A stretch of DNA of 64,000 nucleotides from Aggregicoccus sp. 17bor-14 (GTDB lineage: Bacteria > Myxococcota > Myxococcia > Myxococcales > Myxococcaceae), in contig NZ_VJZZ01000017.1 in the NCBI RefSeq assembly GCF_009659535.1, positions 80,624 to 144,623 on the forward strand, read 5' to 3'. Positions 8,397-15,785 of the stretch are shown piece by piece (positions within the stretch are counted from its first letter, which is position 1; each line of letters opens with the position of its first letter). The translations under genes and the position numbers were made by a program. The notes under the pieces are model-generated. The model searched no databases. It worked only from the letters and a program-made list of their open reading frames with translations, and had not been told where the DNA came from.

Positions 8397-9206
8397 TCAG
8401 GAGAGGTGCTGGAACTTCTCGCGGTAGCTGCGCGCGACCCGCAGCACTGCACCGCAGGACAGGACCGCCATCAGGTCGCGCCGCCCCTCGCTGCGCAGCT
8501 CGCGGATGCGCCCCTGGTTCACGATGGCCGAGCGGTGGATGCGCATGAAGCACGCCGGGTCCAGCCGCTCCTCCAGGCTCTGCATCGTCTCGCGGTGCAG
8601 GTAGGTGTGGGGGCCTGCGTGGATCTGCACGTAGTAGTCCGCCGCCTCGATCCAGTCGATCTCCGCCACGTCGAGGAACACCACCCGGCCCACGTCCTTG
8701 ATGGCGAGCCGGGTGAGGTAGGTGGGCTGCTGCGGCTGCGGGGCGGGGGGATTGGCCGCGCCCGCCTCGGCGCCCTGGTAGGTGGCGAGCGCGCTGAGCA
8801 GCTGCGCCTTGAGGTCCTGCACGTGGTGCAGCCGCAGCTGGTCCTTCGCGCGGCGCAGCGCCTCGTAGAAGCGGTCGTCGTCGTAGGGCTTGAGCAGGTA
8901 GTCCATCGCGTGGATCTCGAAGGCCCGCAGCGCGTAGCGGTCGTACGCGGTGACGAAGATGACGGCCGGCAGGGGCTCGGGGGCCAGGCGGGCGAGCACC
9001 TCGAAGCCGTTGAGCTCGGGCATCTGCACGTCGAGCATCACCAGCTCCGGGCGCAGGCGCCGCAGCGCTTCGAGCGCCTCGCGGCCGTTGGCCGCCTCGC
9101 CCACGATGTCCACCTCGGGGTCCTGGGCGAGCAGCATGCGCACCCCCTCGCGCGCGAGCGGCTCGTCGTCCACCACCAGGGTGCGGATGCGCTCGTGGGT
9201 GCTCAT
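8397..9206 (-). CDS. LytTR-family response regulator
   Basis: A 269-residue two-component regulator: receiver domain (1-125) with acidic pocket DD13-14, phospho-acceptor D59 (LVMLDVQMPE), Thr in FVTAYD and Lys in LLKPYD; a low-complexity Pro/Gln linker (about 150-162); and a C-terminal LytTR DNA-binding domain (about 165-267) with the typical VAEIDWIEAADYYVQIH and FMRIHRSAIVN motifs. LytTR proteins bind direct-repeat sites. The start codon overlaps the kinase stop by ATGA, so the pair is translationally coupled. Confidence 0.93.
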   Translation of the reverse strand: MSTHERIRTLVVDDEPLAREGVRMLLAQDPEVDIVGEAANGREALEALRRLRPELVMLDVQMPELNGFEVLARLAPEPLPAVIFVTAYDRYALRAFEIHAMDYLLKPYDDDRFYEALRRAKDQLRLHHVQDLKAQLLSALATYQGAEAGAANPPAPQPQQPTYLTRLAIKDVGRVVFLDVAEIDWIEAADYYVQIHAGPHTYLHRETMQSLEERLDPACFMRIHRSAIVNQGRIRELRSEGRRDLMAVLSCGAVLRVARSYREKFQHLS

Positions 9207-10372
9207 GGGGCGCGCTCCGCAGGGGCGAAGGGGATCTCGAGCCAGGCGCGCACGCCCCCGTCCGGGTGGTTCTCCAGCGTGAAGCGGTGCGCGTCCCCGT
9301 AGAGCTGGCGCAGGCGCGCGCGCACGTTCGCGAGCCCGATGCCGCTGCCCTCCTGCCAGTCCGCGCGCAGCCCCGGGCCGTCGTCGCGCACCTCGAGCTG
9401 CAGCCAGTCCCCGCGCCGCGCCGCCGAGAGCTCCAGCGTGCAGGCCGAGCTGCAGCGCGCGATGCCGTGCTTCAGCGCGTTCTCCACCAGCGGCTGCAGG
9501 AGGAGGTTGGGCACCTGGGCGTCCAGGGTCGCGGCCTCGATGCGCCGGTGCACGTTGAGCCGGTCGTGGAAGCGCGCCTGCTCGAGGTCGAGGTAGCGCT
9601 CGAGGAAGTCCAGCTCCTCCTTCAGCGGCACGTGCTGGCGCCCGGTGTTGTGCAGCGCCATGCGCAGCAGCTCGCTCACCCCGGTGAGCATGCGCACGGC
9701 CGCCCCCGTGTCCTGCTTGCGCACCAGCACGCTGATGGCGTTGAGCGTGTTGAAGAGGAAGTGCGGGTGCAGCTGCATCTTCAGCGCGTCCAGCTGCGCC
9801 TGGGCGAGCTGCGTGGCGAGCTGCGCCTGGGCGAGCTCGCCCTCGCGGAAGCGCCGGTGGTAGTCGAGCGCGGAGCCCACCGCGAGCACCCCCAGGTAGC
9901 TGACCAGCTCGAAGGGCAGGCTCTTGAGCACGCTGAGCGGCAGCATCTGCGCGAGCGTGTTCTGCAGGTACCAGGGCCGCCCGGCGAGCTGCCCGCAGTA
10001 GAGCGCCGCGGCGGTGTGCGCGGTGCTCACCGCGAAGAGGGCCGCCAGGTGCACGGGGACCGCGTTGCGCAGCGTGCCCGGCTCCAGCCGGAAGCGCCGG
10101 CCCAGCGCGAGGATGGGCAGGGTGACCAGCGCCCAGAAGAGCCAGGGCGGGTACTGCCAGATGAGCGCCGTGCGGAAGCGCAGCCCCGGCTCCTCGTGCT
10201 GGATGACGAAGTAGAGCGCGGTGGCGGAGAGCAGCCCCGGCACGCTCCAGAGCAGCAGCATCGGGACGAGCCGGTGCAGCAGCCAGTGCCCCGCAGCCCG
10301 CACGGCCGCGGCCTCCGCGTGCCGCCGGGGGGCGACCGGGAAGGGCAGGGTGGCGGAGGGGCGTGGATCCAC
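9203..10372 (-). CDS. LytS/AlgZ-type sensor histidine kinase
   Basis: Sensor partner of the LytTR regulator that follows it. The 389 residues hold four or five N-terminal transmembrane helices (about 33-57, 75-92, 105-126, 150-168), a short coiled coil (180-198), and the His_kinase (PF06580) block with phospho-acceptor His204 in LHPHFLFNTL, then a degenerate HATPase with N-box LVENALKHGI and G-boxes VRDDGPGL and GSGIGLANV. No periplasmic sensing domain is evident, so the signal is probably sensed in or at the membrane. The end overlaps the regulator start by 4 bp. Confidence 0.92.
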   Translation of the reverse strand: MDPRPSATLPFPVAPRRHAEAAAVRAAGHWLLHRLVPMLLLWSVPGLLSATALYFVIQHEEPGLRFRTALIWQYPPWLFWALVTLPILALGRRFRLEPGTLRNAVPVHLAALFAVSTAHTAAALYCGQLAGRPWYLQNTLAQMLPLSVLKSLPFELVSYLGVLAVGSALDYHRRFREGELAQAQLATQLAQAQLDALKMQLHPHFLFNTLNAISVLVRKQDTGAAVRMLTGVSELLRMALHNTGRQHVPLKEELDFLERYLDLEQARFHDRLNVHRRIEAATLDAQVPNLLLQPLVENALKHGIARCSSACTLELSAARRGDWLQLEVRDDGPGLRADWQEGSGIGLANVRARLRQLYGDAHRFTLENHPDGGVRAWLEIPFAPAERAP

Positions 10373-10422
10373 GGCCCCTCAAGCTAAGGATGGACGGCTC
10401 CGGTGGGGCAGCACCCTGCAGT

Positions 10423-10436
10423 CGCAGGCGCCTGCG
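10423..10436. repeat. 14-bp perfect palindrome upstream of the kinase gene
   Basis: CGCAGGCGCCTGCG lies 51 bp upstream of the LytS-type kinase start, in the 162-bp gap to the oxygenase-WD40 stop. It may be a regulator site or part of a hairpin; in GC-rich DNA chance is also possible. Confidence 0.25.
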
Positions 10437-10534
10437 GTGCAGCGAGCGGCGCGCCGCCTGCAGCGAACGGGCGGAGGCTCGCCCCGCTCCACGCCGCTCC
10501 CGGGAAGCGAAGCCCACAGGCCCGCGCGGCGTGC

Positions 10535-11977
10535 TCAGGGCCACAGCCGCACCGTCCCGTCGTAGGAGGCGCTGGCGAGCCGGCCGTCGCGGAGGGTCGC
10601 GAGGCTGCGGACGAAGGCGCCGTGCGGGTGTGTGCCGCGCGGCGTGAGCTGCGCGGCGTCGAGCAGTCGCAAGAGGTCGTCCTCTCCGCCGCTCGCCAGC
10701 GTGCCATCCGCGCGCAGGGCGAGCGCGCACACCGCGCCGCTGTGGACGGCCGCGCGCTGCGCCGGCGTGCCCCGGAGCAGCCGGGTGATGCGCCCCTCGG
10801 CGTCTCCCGCGTAGAGCGCTCCGTCCGCGGCGGCCGCGAGCGCGCGCAGCGGGGGTCCGGCCTCGACGGGGCGCGCCTCCTCGCGCCGTCGCGCGAGGTC
10901 CCACACCCGCAGCGTGCCGTCCTCGGAGGCCGAGGCGAGGCGGCCGCCCGGCAAGCCCGCCAGCGACCACACCCAGCCCGCGTGGCCCTCGAGGACCCCT
11001 GCGGCCTTGCCCTCCTCCGACCACAGCCGGATGAGGCCGTCCGCGCCGCCGCTGGCCAGCAGCCCGGGCGCCACCCTCGCGAGGCAGAGCACGGCCCCCG
11101 CGTGCCGGCCCACCTCGCGCGGGCGGCCCCCCTCCCAGCAGAGGACGCGCCGGTCTCGCGAGCCGCTCCACAGCCGCCCGCCCGCGTCCTGCGCGAGCGC
11201 CACCACCGAGGCCGTGTGCCCGCGCAGCTCGCCGTCCGGCTGCCAGCCTTCGCCCGCGCGGCGCCACAGGCGCACCGTGCAGTCGCGGGAGCCCGTGGCG
11301 AGCCGGCCGTCCTGCAGCGCGAGCACGCTCCACACGTAGCCCTCGTGGGCGCCGAGGACGTGGGGCTCGTGGTGTGGCGCCGCGTCCTCGCAGGTGTAGA
11401 GCACGTCGGTGCGCATCACGTACTTCGTGCCCTGCGTGACGGCCTCTCCGTCGTGCCAGAGCGCGTGGTCGAAGACGATGGCGGTGCCGGCCTCGGGCTG
11501 CACCGTGCCGAGCAGCGCCGAGTCCGCACCCCGCTCGGCGTAGTAGCGGGTGTGGCCTCCTCGGAAGTCGCGCGCATCGTTCAGGTAGAGCATCAGGGTG
11601 AGCTGCGAGCGCACCCCAGGCCGCGGCGACCAGGCCCCGTCCTGGTGGATGCAGAAGCGCTGGCCCTCGCGGTAGCGGCAGTAGCGAAAACGCGGGTTGA
11701 GCCCGTGCAGCCGCCAGTGGCGGCCCTGCGCGTCCTCGAGCTGCGCGGGCAGCAGGGGACGCAGCCGCGCGAAGAGCCGCTCGGCGAGGCCTGCGTCGTC
11801 CCGCACGAGCCGATCGTTGTCCCGGTACGAGGGCGGGTAGTCGCGGCCCGTGGCCGAGAAGTGCGCGGCCTCGGCCTCGGAGATGACCTCTGCGCACTCC
11901 GCCCGGGACAGCGCCTCCCGCACGAGGAAGCAGGGAAGGCCGGTCTGCACGTCCGCACTTGCGTAATTTGGGTGCAT
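10535..11977 (-). CDS. 2-oxoglutarate/Fe(II) oxygenase fused to WD40 beta-propeller
   Basis: The N-terminal 205 residues are a prolyl-4-hydroxylase-like 2OG-Fe(II) oxygenase. Metal ligands are H111 and D113 (IHQDGAW) and H175 (LWHDGEAV), with R189 (KYVMRTD) positioned to bind 2-oxoglutarate. Residues 207-480 form seven WD40 repeats (DGRLATGSRDCTVRLW and equivalents), enough for one closed propeller that usually holds protein partners. I infer protein hydroxylation with the propeller as substrate platform. The start is ATG at 11977; an in-frame TTG two codons earlier is less likely. No signal peptide. It is divergent from a TetR gene and its start codon lies inside their shared palindrome. The fusion is unusual. 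Confidence 0.85.
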   Translation of the reverse strand: MHPNYASADVQTGLPCFLVREALSRAECAEVISEAEAAHFSATGRDYPPSYRDNDRLVRDDAGLAERLFARLRPLLPAQLEDAQGRHWRLHGLNPRFRYCRYREGQRFCIHQDGAWSPRPGVRSQLTLMLYLNDARDFRGGHTRYYAERGADSALLGTVQPEAGTAIVFDHALWHDGEAVTQGTKYVMRTDVLYTCEDAAPHHEPHVLGAHEGYVWSVLALQDGRLATGSRDCTVRLWRRAGEGWQPDGELRGHTASVVALAQDAGGRLWSGSRDRRVLCWEGGRPREVGRHAGAVLCLARVAPGLLASGGADGLIRLWSEEGKAAGVLEGHAGWVWSLAGLPGGRLASASEDGTLRVWDLARRREEARPVEAGPPLRALAAAADGALYAGDAEGRITRLLRGTPAQRAAVHSGAVCALALRADGTLASGGEDDLLRLLDAAQLTPRGTHPHGAFVRSLATLRDGRLASASYDGTVRLWP

Positions 11978-11990
11978 GACCAAATAATGC
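11961..11990. promoter_or_regulatory. Putative TetR operator between divergent genes
   Basis: An imperfect palindrome with perfect core arms ATTTGG and CCAAAT separated by 8 nt, extended by further matches to GC on each side (11-bp half-sites, two mismatched positions each). It stands out as AT-rich in this DNA. It spans the ATG of the oxygenase-WD40 gene (minus strand) and ends 46 bp before the TetR start, the expected place for TetR autoregulation plus repression of the divergent gene. Confidence 0.6.
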
Positions 11991-12036
11991 GCAGGTGCTC
12001 GGGATGGTGCAAGGTGACCTGGAGGGAGAGCGCCGG

Positions 12037-12648
12037 ATGGGAAGACCGTCGAACAGCGAGGAGCGCCGGGGGCAGATCGTGGACGGGCTGCTCGAGGTGA
12101 TGGCGCGCCAGGGCTACGCGCAGGCCACCATCGCGGCCATCGGCAAGGCGGCGGGGCTCACGCCCGGGCTGCTGCACTACCACTTCGAGACGAAGCAGGA
12201 CATCCTCGTCGCGCTCGTGGAGCGGCTCACCGGCGCGCTCGCGCTGCGCGTACAGCGAAGGCTCGAGGCCGCGGGCGATGCGCCGCGCGCGCGCCTGCAC
12301 GCCTTCCTGGATGCCTACGTGGCGATGGGCGAGGACGCAGACCCTCGCGCGGTGGCCGCCTGGGTGGTGGTGGGCGCGGAGGCGGTACGCGAGCCGCAAG
12401 TGCGCGCGCTCTACACGCAGGCAGTGGGGGAGACGCTGCGGCAGCTGCGCGAGCTGCTCGGCGAGTGCCTTCGCGACGAGGGCCGCGGCACGCGGCAGGT
12501 GGGGCGCATGGCCGCGGGGCTGCTCAGCGCCATCGAGGGCGCCTACCGCGTGAGCGCCGCGGCACCCGGCGTGCTGCCCGAGGGCTTCGCTGCGCCCACG
12601 CTGCGGCGCATGGCGGACGGGATGCTGGATGCAGAGGAGCGGACATGA
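12037..12648 (+). CDS. TetR-family transcriptional regulator
   Basis: A 203-residue repressor with the TetR N-terminal helix-turn-helix (about 10-55: GYAQATIAAIGKAAGLTPGLLHYHFETKQDIL, here described as the standard TetR signature) and an all-helical ligand domain behind it. TetR proteins are usually released from DNA by a small ligand. The ATG at 12037 is chosen over upstream GTG/ATG codons (11995, 12004) because GGAGGGAG lies at correct spacing. It probably controls the divergent oxygenase-WD40 gene and itself. The stop overlaps the HD gene start by ATGA. Confidence 0.9.
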   Translation: MGRPSNSEERRGQIVDGLLEVMARQGYAQATIAAIGKAAGLTPGLLHYHFETKQDILVALVERLTGALALRVQRRLEAAGDAPRARLHAFLDAYVAMGEDADPRAVAAWVVVGAEAVREPQVRALYTQAVGETLRQLRELLGECLRDEGRGTRQVGRMAAGLLSAIEGAYRVSAAAPGVLPEGFAAPTLRRMADGMLDAEERT

Positions 12649-13253
12649 ACGTGCCCTTCGAAGTGCCCTTTCCCATTCCCGAGCCGCTGATGGGCGCCGT
12701 GCTTGCGGCCTACGCCGAGCCGCAGCGCGCGTATCACGATGTGCGGCACCTCGCGGACGTGGTGGCGCGCTGGGCCGAGGTGGCGGAGGAGAACGGCTGG
12801 ACGCATCCGCGCGAGGTGTACCTGGCGCTGCTCTTCCACGACGCCGTGTACGTGCCCGGCGCGCACGACAACGAGGAGGCGAGCGCGCAGCTCGCGCTGC
12901 GCATGCTGGGCGCGGAGATGCCGGAGGTGGACGCCGAGCACGTCGCGCACCTGGTGCGGCTCACTGCGCGCCACGGGCACCTGTCGCCGTCCGACGTCAC
13001 GGGCGAGGAAGCGCTGTTCCTCGACTGCGACATGGCGGTGCTGGGCGCAGCGCCCGACGCCTATGACACGTACGAGCGGGACATCGCTCGGGAGTACGCG
13101 GCCGTTCCTCCGGAGATGTTCGCCGCGGGGAGGCGGCGCTTCCTCGAGGGGCTGCTCGAGCAGGAGCGCATCTTCCTCTCGCAGCGCTTCCACGCGCGGC
13201 TCGACGAAGCGGCGCGCGAGAACCTGGAGCGCGCGCTCGGCCTGCATGGCTGA
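12645..13253 (+). CDS. HD-superfamily metal-dependent phosphohydrolase-like protein
   Basis: A 202-residue protein of the predicted metal-dependent HD superfamily (COG4339-like). The histidine/aspartate set is visible: Y-H-D-V-R-H-L near residue 30, the HD pair in LALLFHDAVYVPG, a later His in RLTARHGH, and D-C-D-M in LFLDCDMAVLG. These motifs coordinate metal in HD phosphohydrolases acting on nucleotides or phosphate esters. The substrate is unknown. It is translationally coupled to the TetR gene (ATGA overlap) and so belongs to the same regulatory unit as the oxygenase-WD40 fusion. Confidence 0.85.
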   Translation: MNVPFEVPFPIPEPLMGAVLAAYAEPQRAYHDVRHLADVVARWAEVAEENGWTHPREVYLALLFHDAVYVPGAHDNEEASAQLALRMLGAEMPEVDAEHVAHLVRLTARHGHLSPSDVTGEEALFLDCDMAVLGAAPDAYDTYERDIAREYAAVPPEMFAAGRRRFLEGLLEQERIFLSQRFHARLDEAARENLERALGLHG

Positions 13254-13286
13254 GCTGCCCGCTGGGCCGCTCGTGTGGGATTGCGA

Positions 13287-13610
13287 CTACCGGCCTTCCG
13301 GAGGAGGCGCGTCGCGCTCGAGCCCACAGTTCGCGCACTTCTCAGGGTCCGACCTCGCGCGCAGGAAGAAGCGGTCACAGCGTGGGCATCGCGCGGAGGC
13401 CAGCTGGATATTCGAAGTGACGCCGATGGCGGCCGCCGCGAAGATCAGCCACGCGAGGTACCTGACCAGGTCCAGGCCCAGGAAGCCCAGCACGAGGGCG
13501 AGGACCCATATGCCCAGTGCGCTGCCCATGCCCAGCGCCATGCGACGCTCCAGCCTGGAGAGCTCCTCCCAGGCCTCCGCGTAGCGCTGCGCTTCATTCG
13601 ACTCGGCCAT
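13287..13610 (-). CDS. Membrane protein with C-terminal zinc ribbon
   Basis: A 107-residue protein: a short N-terminal helix rich in Glu/Arg, two transmembrane helices (about residues 25-44 and 48-66), and a C-terminal zinc ribbon with CPRCDRFF and CANCG, four Cys about 17 residues apart. The architecture suggests a membrane-anchored zinc-binding adaptor; function unknown. The start at 13610 (MAESNEAQR) has a GGAG about 10 nt upstream; an upstream in-frame extension to 13688 lacks coding character. Confidence 0.65.
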   Translation of the reverse strand: MAESNEAQRYAEAWEELSRLERRMALGMGSALGIWVLALVLGFLGLDLVRYLAWLIFAAAAIGVTSNIQLASARCPRCDRFFLRARSDPEKCANCGLERDAPPPEGR

Positions 13611-13726
13611 CGCGGCACAGTCTCCATCGCTCCAGAGCTGGGTGCCACCGCTACCGGAGCGCGTGGGTATCGCCGCGTTCAGGTGCACTGCTTGCCGGAA
13701 GGGGCGTCGGGACTGGAAGGATGACG

Positions 13727-13774
13727 GAGCGCTGCGGCCGCTCGCGGTGGGGCGTTGTCGACTCCGCAGCGCTC
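13727..13774. repeat. 11-bp perfect inverted repeat
   Basis: GAGCGCTGCGG (13727-13737) is exactly complementary to CCGCAGCGCTC (13764-13774), with a 26-nt loop. It is the first of five stem-loops in the gene-free region. Confidence 0.6.
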
Positions 13775-13870
13775 AGGGGTGACACGCTGGCGTCCATGGG
13801 TTCGCGTCCCCAGCGCTGCGCGGGATGAAGCTTCCGTCCTCGCTTGCACCCGCGCCGTCGGCCCTCCTCC

Positions 13871-13897
13871 GCGTGGAACGAAACGTCCGTTCTACGC
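13871..13897. repeat. 10-bp stem-loop with one G-T pair
   Basis: GCGTGGAACG and CGTTCTACGC pair with a single wobble position around a 7-nt loop (AAACGTC). Confidence 0.5.
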
Positions 13898-13968
13898 GAG
13901 AGCCCTCCGGCTCCGGGGCGCGCTTCACTCTGCGTGCGTCCCCCCTCGGGAGCGGCGGCCCGCGTCGC

Positions 13969-14001
13969 GCAAAAACGTAAAATAGGATTTTACGTTTTTG
14001 C
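13969..14001. repeat. AT-rich perfect 15-bp inverted repeat
   Basis: GCAAAAACGTAAAAT (13969-13983) and ATTTTACGTTTTTGC (13987-14001) are perfectly complementary around a 3-nt loop, AGG. In this GC-rich window it is a striking AT-rich island. Each strand ends in a T-run, so it could be a bidirectional intrinsic terminator, an operator, or a small transposon-like palindrome. Confidence 0.7.
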
Positions 14002-14046
14002 ATCGCGCGCCCGTCCGCGCCCGGGAGGGGCGTCTCCTTTCGGGAC

Positions 14047-14072
14047 AGCCGTCCCGTGCGTCGTGGACGGCT
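14047..14072. repeat. 8-bp perfect stem-loop
   Basis: AGCCGTCC (14047-14054) pairs with GGACGGCT (14065-14072) around a 10-nt loop. Confidence 0.45.
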
Positions 14073-14102
14073 TCACCCACCTGGAGAAGCCCCGTCCCCT
14101 CC

Positions 14103-14124
14103 CGGCCTCTCCTTCTCGAGGCCG
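14103..14124. repeat. 7-bp perfect stem-loop
   Basis: CGGCCTC (14103-14109) pairs with GAGGCCG (14118-14124) around an 8-nt loop. It is the last of the series. Confidence 0.35.
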
Positions 14125-14273
14125 TGGGCCGCGCGCCACTCTCGCGTGTCATCGAAGCGGGCCAGGTGAGTGCGTGCCGTTGGGAACGAATCATCCGGAA
14201 GCGTGGCATCCACTCGCTGGTGCATCGACTGCACGGCGGCCCTGCTCCGTCGCTGCTGTGCGCGGAACGTCCG

Positions 14274-14615
14274 CTATCGCGCGCGCAAGGGAACGAGGCA
14301 CAACCGCTCAGGCTGGGCCCGAAGGTCTGCCGCATTGCTCAGTCGCCGAGTGTGGTCCTCGTATCCAACCTTCGAGAAGCGCAGGGTCCCCGGCCACCCG
14401 TGCGAAGCGATGAGGTCCAGCTCATACGCGCCGTCCTCGGCTGAAGTGGTCCCCTGGCGGCGGGTGTGGTCCCCCTGCTCGACGACGAGAAGGACCGACA
14501 CGCCGTCGAGAGGCCCCGAGGTAGCGCAGTCGAGCACGTGCCCCTGGAAGTTCCATACAGGGTCGCCGATGCACCCGGCGAAGGCAGGCAGCAGCAGCAC
14601 GAGGGGGACGCGCAT
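14274..14615 (-). CDS. Lipoprotein with carboxypeptidase-regulatory-like domain
   Basis: A 113-residue lipoprotein: signal peptide MRVPLVLLLPAFAGCIG with lipobox FAGC (Cys15), then a single beta-sandwich of the CarboxypepD_reg type, recognisable by GHVLDCATSGPLDGVSVLL, the central TSAEDGAYELDL and the final LRFSKVGYED. Such domains are surface or periplasmic adhesion-like modules. The ATG at 14615 is used; an in-frame ATG at 14636 would only extend the signal region. No clear ribosome site. It lies downstream of nothing on its own strand except the divergent lipase gene. Confidence 0.7.
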   Translation of the reverse strand: MRVPLVLLLPAFAGCIGDPVWNFQGHVLDCATSGPLDGVSVLLVVEQGDHTRRQGTTSAEDGAYELDLIASHGWPGTLRFSKVGYEDHTRRLSNAADLRAQPERLCLVPLRAR

Positions 14616-14750
14616 GCAGGTGGCAGTGTGCGGCATGCGACCGCCGCTGCACAAGAAGGGGCTCTGCGTGCCGCAGCCGTTGCAAGCACTGTCCGCTCGC
14701 CTGTAGGTGCCAGGGCCACGAAGGCCGCGGATGTGGCGCACGCGTGAGCC

Positions 14751-15644
14751 TTGCCCGCGCACCCGCACAGCGGCGACGCTTCGCCTCCCGTGCAACCCGC
14801 TGTGCTCCTGTCGCTGCTGCTGCTCGTCCTGGTCTGCGCTGCGTTCGCGGCGCGCTGGGCGCTGCGCCGGCGCAGGCAGGTGCGCGCGGTGCGCCGCGCG
14901 GCGCGGCCGCTGCGCCATCCCATCGTGCTCGCGCACGGCGTGCTGGGCTTCGACGCGCTGGAGCTCGGCGGCAAGCGCCACGAGTACTTCCGCGGCATCC
15001 CCGCGCACCTGCGCACGCTGGGCTGCGACGTGCACCTCGTGCAGGTGCCGCCGGTCGGCTCCGTCGCCGAGCGCGCCGAGGCGCTCTCGCGCGCCGTGCG
15101 CTCGCTCGATGCGGAGCGCGTGCACATCATCGCGCACAGCATGGGCGGGCTGGATGCGCGCTACGCCATCAGCCGGCTCGGGCTCGCCTCGCGGGTGGCC
15201 TCGCTCACCACCATCGGGACGCCGCACCACGGCACGCCGCTCGCGGACCTGGGCACCGACCTGCTCGGAGAGAAGCTCGGCCTGAGGCGGCTCGCGGGCG
15301 CGCTGCGCGTGGGCACGGATGCCTTCTACGCGCTCACCACCGCGCGGATGCTCGCCTTCAACGCCGAGGTCCCCGACGTGCGCGGCGTGGCCTACGGCTC
15401 CTACGTCGCGGCGTTCGAGTCCGCGAGCCGCGCGCTGCACCCGCTGCTCGCGCCCGGCTACCTCTACCTCTCGCGCCGCGCAGGGCCCAACGACGGCCTC
15501 GTGCCCGCCTCCTCGCAGCGCTGGGGCGAGGTGCTCGGCACGGTGGAGGCGGACCACTGGGCGCAAGTCGGCTGGGGCTCGCGCTTCGATGCGCCCGCGC
15601 TCTACGCCGCGCTCTTCGCACAGCTGCAGCAACGCCGCGAGTAG
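14751..15644 (+). CDS. Triacylglycerol-lipase-like alpha/beta hydrolase
   Basis: A 297-residue alpha/beta hydrolase close to bacterial true lipases (Pseudomonas/Burkholderia type): oxyanion loop in PIVLAHGVLGFDALEL, nucleophile elbow AHSMGG, downstream GTPHHGTPLADLG, a likely catalytic Asp in GPNDGLVP and His in EADHWAQVGW. The N-terminus has a hydrophobic helix (LLSLLLLVLVCAAFAARWAL) that may be an uncleaved anchor. The start is uncertain: TTG at 14751, or GTG at 14790 or 14802. No foldase-like chaperone gene is adjacent. Confidence 0.83.
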   Translation: MPAHPHSGDASPPVQPAVLLSLLLLVLVCAAFAARWALRRRRQVRAVRRAARPLRHPIVLAHGVLGFDALELGGKRHEYFRGIPAHLRTLGCDVHLVQVPPVGSVAERAEALSRAVRSLDAERVHIIAHSMGGLDARYAISRLGLASRVASLTTIGTPHHGTPLADLGTDLLGEKLGLRRLAGALRVGTDAFYALTTARMLAFNAEVPDVRGVAYGSYVAAFESASRALHPLLAPGYLYLSRRAGPNDGLVPASSQRWGEVLGTVEADHWAQVGWGSRFDAPALYAALFAQLQQRRE

Positions 15645-15785
15645 TGCGCGTACGCACGCGCCGTCCGCACTTCCGCCGAGCCTGAAGAAATGCACGCGCA
15701 CATGTGTGTGCCCTGCGCCCTTCACTCGCGCGCATCCGGCATTAAGTTGCGCGCTCTCACGCATCCGCTCTGGAGGAGCCCACCC

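Larger units (their letters stand above)
13611..14273. other. Gene-free region rich in inverted repeats
   Basis: No reading frame here looks coding on either strand: predicted peptides are Arg/Ser/Pro-rich in all frames and lack start signals. The stretch holds five perfect or near-perfect stem-loops (13727-13774, 13871-13897, 13969-14001, 14047-14072, 14103-14124). It lies upstream of the zinc-ribbon gene and downstream of the lipoprotein gene ending at 14274. It could encode a structured RNA, carry operators, or be degraded DNA. Confidence 0.5.

Noticed and set aside
8397..11897. Single 1,166-codon minus-strand frame joining three genes
   Set aside because: It passes from the regulator frame into a shadow frame of the kinase and oxygenase genes; only its last part is real.
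13773..14413. Apparent shared peptide QKRKI.FYVFA on both strands
   Set aside because: It is only the translation of the AT-rich palindrome read both ways, not a protein motif.
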